From Oleidesulfovibrio alaskensis DSM 16109 (GTDB lineage: Bacteria > Desulfobacterota > Desulfovibrionia > Desulfovibrionales > Desulfovibrionaceae): 64,000 nt of DNA. Under the pieces are notes generated by a model. The model made no database searches, was not told the DNA's origin, and was given only the letters and a program-made list of their open reading frames with translations. Every line of letters begins with the position of its first letter. Position 1 is the first letter of the stretch. The stretch lies in contig NZ_AXWQ01000013.1 of NCBI RefSeq assembly GCF_000482745.1, forward strand, positions 62,001-126,000, in the 5' to 3' direction. Made by a program: the position numbers and the translations under genes. Of the stretch, positions 61,230 through 64,000 are shown one piece after another.

Positions 61230-61265
61230 AGTCCGCTTTTCACGGGCGCTGACGCAGCTTTCTTT

Positions 61266-61295
61266 TTGACAGCGCCATACCCTACCGCATATGGT
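61266..61295 (+). promoter_or_regulatory. Candidate promoter of the alaC-hom unit
   Basis: TTGACA (61266-61271) and TATGGT (61290-61295) are 18 bases apart, 48 bases upstream of the start. Confidence 0.45.
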
Positions 61296-61342
61296 CACGT
61301 CTTATCGTTTTCACCTTTTTATTTCGGAGGACGCCGAAGGCC

Positions 61343-62527
61343 ATGTACGAATTTCCACGCATGCACAGACTGCCCCCCTACGTTTTTGCCGTAGTGGGCG
61401 AACTGAAGATGCAGCTACGTCGTCAGAACGTGGATATCGTGGACATGGGTATGGGAAACCCAGACATGCCCACCCCGCAACATATTGTCGAAAAGCTGAA
61501 CGAAGCCGCGGCCAAGGGCGTCAATCACCGTTACTCCGTATCCAGAGGCATACCCAACCTGCGCAAGGCCATCTGCGAATGGTACATGCGCAAGTTCGAT
61601 GTTTATCTGGATCCTGACAAAGAAGCCGTGGTGACCATGGGCGCCAAGGAAGGACTTTCCCACCTTGCCCTTGCCATGCTTTCGCCCGGCGACGTGGTGT
61701 TTGCGCCCGATCCGACGTACCCCATCCACACTTACGCGGCCATCATCGCGGGTGCGGACGTGCGTCGTATTCCCATCGGCAAAGGCCGCGACTTTTTTGA
61801 AGACCTGCTGGCGGCAACGCGCCAGACATGGCCCCAGCCCAAGCTGCTGATGCTCAGCTACCCTCACAATCCCACCACCGAACTGGCGACACTCGAATTT
61901 TTCCAGAAGGTTGTGGACTTTGCCAAAGAACACAAGATGTATGTCGTGCACGACATGGCCTATGCCGATCTTGCGTTTGACGGATACGAGCCGCCCAGCT
62001 TTATGCAGGCCGATGGTGCCAAGGACGTGGGTGTTGAATTTTACTCCATGTCCAAAAGCTATTCCATGGCCGGATGGCGTGTAGGTTTCTGCGTGGGCAA
62101 CCGTGAAATGGTGCACGCGCTTACCCGCATCAAATCATATCTTGATTACGGTATTTTCCAGCCCATCCAGATAGCCGCCACTGTGGCGCTGAACGGGCCG
62201 GAAGACTGTGTGAAGGAAATTGTGGATACATACCGCCAGCGCCGCGACGTGCTGTGCGAAGGGCTGAACCGCGTGGGATGGCCCATTGAACCGCCCAAGG
62301 CCACCATGTTTGCCTGGGCCGAAATTCCTGAACCTTTCCGTCAGATGGGTTCTGTGGAATTTTCGAAACTGCTGCTGAGAGAGGCCGGTGTGGCCGTTTC
62401 GCCCGGACTCGGCTTCGGGCACTTCGGCGACCACCACGTGCGGTTTGCCCTTATTGAAAATCCCCATCGCATCAAGCAGGCGATAAAGGGTATAAAACGA
62501 GTACTATCAGGGAGCTCCTGTGGCTAG
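61343..62527 (+). CDS. alaC: Alanine aminotransferase, AlaC-like
   Basis: A 394-aa class I PLP aminotransferase. MHRLPPYVFAVVGELKMQLR, VDMGMGNPDMPTPQHIVEKL and SMSKSYSMAGWRVGF (PLP Lys) align with E. coli AlaC from memory. It interconverts alanine and pyruvate with glutamate as partner. CGGAGG lies before ATG. It overlaps hom by 8 bases. A related diaminopimelate or aspartate specificity cannot be excluded. Confidence 0.85.
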   Translation: MYEFPRMHRLPPYVFAVVGELKMQLRRQNVDIVDMGMGNPDMPTPQHIVEKLNEAAAKGVNHRYSVSRGIPNLRKAICEWYMRKFDVYLDPDKEAVVTMGAKEGLSHLALAMLSPGDVVFAPDPTYPIHTYAAIIAGADVRRIPIGKGRDFFEDLLAATRQTWPQPKLLMLSYPHNPTTELATLEFFQKVVDFAKEHKMYVVHDMAYADLAFDGYEPPSFMQADGAKDVGVEFYSMSKSYSMAGWRVGFCVGNREMVHALTRIKSYLDYGIFQPIQIAATVALNGPEDCVKEIVDTYRQRRDVLCEGLNRVGWPIEPPKATMFAWAEIPEPFRQMGSVEFSKLLLREAGVAVSPGLGFGHFGDHHVRFALIENPHRIKQAIKGIKRVLSGSSCG

Positions 62528-63809
62528 CGACAAACGACTCGTGCTCGGCGTTGCCGGTTTCGGCACCGTGGGCACGGGCCTGACATCCATACTGGAAGAA
62601 AACCGCGACTGGATCATCCAGCGCACCGGACGCGAGATTGTCGTAAAGACGGTGCTGGTGCGCGACGTGAACAAAAAACGCGCCGTCAAACTGCCCGAAG
62701 GGGCAGAGCTGACAGATGATCCTGCCCGGCTGGTAAACGATCCCGAAATCGACGTGCTGGTGGAGCTTATGGGCGGCATAGAAGCCCCCAAGGCGCTCAT
62801 CCTGCAGGCTCTCAACGCCGGCAAGCACGTTGTGACCGCCAACAAGGCGCTGCTGGCTGAAGACGGTTTCGAACTGTTCCGCGCGGCACAGCAGAACGGG
62901 GCGGGACTGTACTACGAAGCCAGCGTCTGCGGCGGCATACCCATAGTCCAGACACTGCGGGAAAGTCTGGCCGGCAACCAGATGACCTCGCTGGTGGGCA
63001 TTCTGAACGGAACGGCCAACTACATCCTTTCCGAGATGACCACCAACGGTCTGGACTTTGACACCGCGCTTTCGCAGGCGCAGGAACTGGGCTTTGCCGA
63101 GGCCGACCCCACGCTGGACATCGAAGGCTTTGACGCCGCACACAAGCTGTGTCTGCTCATCAGACTGGCATTCGGCAGAGATTACCCCTTCAGCATGCTT
63201 CCGGTACAGGGTATTTCCGGCGTTGACCGTATGGGTATCGAGTTTGCACGCGAGTTCGGCTACCGTCTGAAGCTGCTGGGCGAAGTGCGCAACGTGGACG
63301 GCAGGCTGGAAGCAGGCGTATTTCCCATGCTGGTGCACCACACCTATCTTATCGCGCGGGTGGGCGGTGCCTACAATGCGGTACGGATGGAAGGCAACGC
63401 CGTGGGACCGGTGTTTCTGCACGGTCTCGGCGCGGGTGCAACCCCCACGGGCAGCGCGGTGCTCAGCGACATCATGGCAGTAGCCCGCGGCTGCGCCCCC
63501 AACAATACGGGGTTTGTCGAGCAGGTTCCGGCTCCCGCCGACATCATGCCGCCCGAAGAAGCTGAAGCCTGCTACTATTTCCGCGTGATGGTCAGAGACC
63601 AGCCCGGCGTGCTGCGGGATCTGGCCGGAGCCATGGCACGGCAGGACATATCCATAGCGCAGGCAGTGCAGAAGGGGCAGGACCCCGGCGGTGTGCCCAT
63701 CGTGTTTATGACGCACGAAGCCAAAGCCAGAAACGTGGCGGCCGCGCTGGAAGACCTTAAAGGTGCCGGTCTGCTGCTGGCGGAGCCTGTCCATTACCGG
63801 ATTCTGTAA
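62520..63809 (+). CDS. hom: Homoserine dehydrogenase
   Basis: A 429-aa enzyme. GVAGFGTVGTGL binds NAD(P)H; NGTANYILSEMT and the FAEADPTLDIEGFDAAHKL segment carry substrate residues. A C-terminal ACT domain (about 345-425: YFRVMVRDQPGVLRDLAGAM) allows threonine feedback. It reduces aspartate semialdehyde to homoserine. The GTG start follows GGGAG and overlaps the alaC stop. The stop overlaps the next start (TAATG). Confidence 0.95.
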   Translation: MASDKRLVLGVAGFGTVGTGLTSILEENRDWIIQRTGREIVVKTVLVRDVNKKRAVKLPEGAELTDDPARLVNDPEIDVLVELMGGIEAPKALILQALNAGKHVVTANKALLAEDGFELFRAAQQNGAGLYYEASVCGGIPIVQTLRESLAGNQMTSLVGILNGTANYILSEMTTNGLDFDTALSQAQELGFAEADPTLDIEGFDAAHKLCLLIRLAFGRDYPFSMLPVQGISGVDRMGIEFAREFGYRLKLLGEVRNVDGRLEAGVFPMLVHHTYLIARVGGAYNAVRMEGNAVGPVFLHGLGAGATPTGSAVLSDIMAVARGCAPNNTGFVEQVPAPADIMPPEEAEACYYFRVMVRDQPGVLRDLAGAMARQDISIAQAVQKGQDPGGVPIVFMTHEAKARNVAAALEDLKGAGLLLAEPVHYRIL

Positions 63810-64000
63810 TGCGCCCGCTTATCGTGGCCGTTGCCGACGGCATGGGCGACCTGCCGTGTCCGGCATCGGGCGGTACCCCGCTGGAGACCGCCGCCACACC
63901 TACCCTTGATCAGATGGCCCGTCACGCTGTGACGGGCCTTTGCCGCACTATTCCGCCCCGCACCATTGCAGGAACGGAAACCGGCCTGCCAGCTCTGGCA
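63809..64000 (+). CDS. ApgM-family (COG3635) protein, N-terminal part
   Basis: The first 64 residues are visible and the gene runs off the window. IVAVADGMGDLP carries the metal Asp of the alkaline phosphatase superfamily; GGTPLETAATPTLDQMA is typical of archaeal-type phosphoglycerate mutases. The nucleophile position reads IAGTETGLPAL, with Thr56 where PGSxxxN normally has Ser. It is translationally coupled to hom, so it may act on homoserine (kinase analogue) instead of phosphoglycerate. Confidence 0.8.
   Translation, partial: MRPLIVAVADGMGDLPCPASGGTPLETAATPTLDQMARHAVTGLCRTIPPRTIAGTETGLPALA

Overview
The window is about 64 kb of roughly 57-60% GC bacterial chromosome, densely packed and almost entirely core genes. 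I saw no tRNA, rRNA, insertion sequence, prophage or CRISPR array. The gene set points to a sulfate-reducing Desulfovibrionaceae member: a biotin operon carrying its own fatty-acid-synthase-like genes, an ATP synthase Fo block (atpZ-atpI-atpB-atpE) followed directly by rex, tandem feoA genes with a Cys-rich Feo protein, a RACo-like ferredoxin/ASKHA protein, and a FliM/FliJ/MotE flagellar set. Oleidesulfovibrio (Desulfovibrio) alaskensis is my best guess from memory of this gene order. That is inference, not a database result.

Layout. 1-5822 (+): biotin operon, made of bioA (partial), a hotdog protein, an SDR reductase, a long acyl carrier protein, a ketosynthase, a second hotdog protein, bioF and bioD, with overlapping stops and starts. 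5819-7866 (-): lysA and a TrmB-type regulator. 8116-9895 (+): M20 amidohydrolase and a SlyD-like FKBP. 10036-13231 (-): iron uptake (feoB, feoA, a Cys-rich membrane protein, a second Cys-rich FeoA) with two Fur-like boxes. 13490-15085: LuxR-type response regulator, HPt protein and Fur-family regulator. 15153-18050 (-): PreP-like metalloprotease. 18402-21222 (-): receiver/HPt protein, diguanylate cyclase, unknown protein and a CBM48 protein. 21641-22335 (+): an HTH protein with an unknown partner. 22701-27934 (-): PAS histidine kinase, thiD, proB, obgE, rpmA and rplU.

28411-31332: rfbA (+), a 46-aa single-span membrane protein (-) and rlmD-like (+). 31932-34435 (+): atpZ-atpI-atpB-atpE, then rex; two Rex/HcpR-like inverted repeats flank the candidate atp promoter and a third lies upstream of the 46-aa gene. 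34677-38531 (+): SAM hydroxide adenosyltransferase, cobS, fliJ, motE and truA. 38595-40243 (-): fliM and a small membrane protein. 40625-45499 (+): RACo-like protein, Rsm22-like methyltransferase, lipB and lipA. 45613-59603 (-): recJ, HDOD protein, TPR protein, pyrF, gmk, remA, yicC, mtaB-like, NlpC/P60 lipoprotein, recD2, aroC, uspA and aroK. 59820-64000 (+): MFS transporter, alaC-like aminotransferase, hom, and the start of an ApgM-family gene fused translationally to hom.

Most interesting points. (1) The two hotdog proteins in the biotin operon split the FabZ catalytic pair: one keeps the His and has Gln in place of Glu, the other keeps the Glu and lacks the His. A heterodimeric dehydratase for pimeloyl-ACP assembly is a testable idea. 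(2) The acyl carrier protein of the same operon has an insertion of about 45 residues. (3) Rex-like sites surround the atp promoter. (4) The ApgM-family gene after hom has Thr where the phosphoglycerate mutase family normally has its nucleophilic Ser, and it may be a homoserine kinase analogue.
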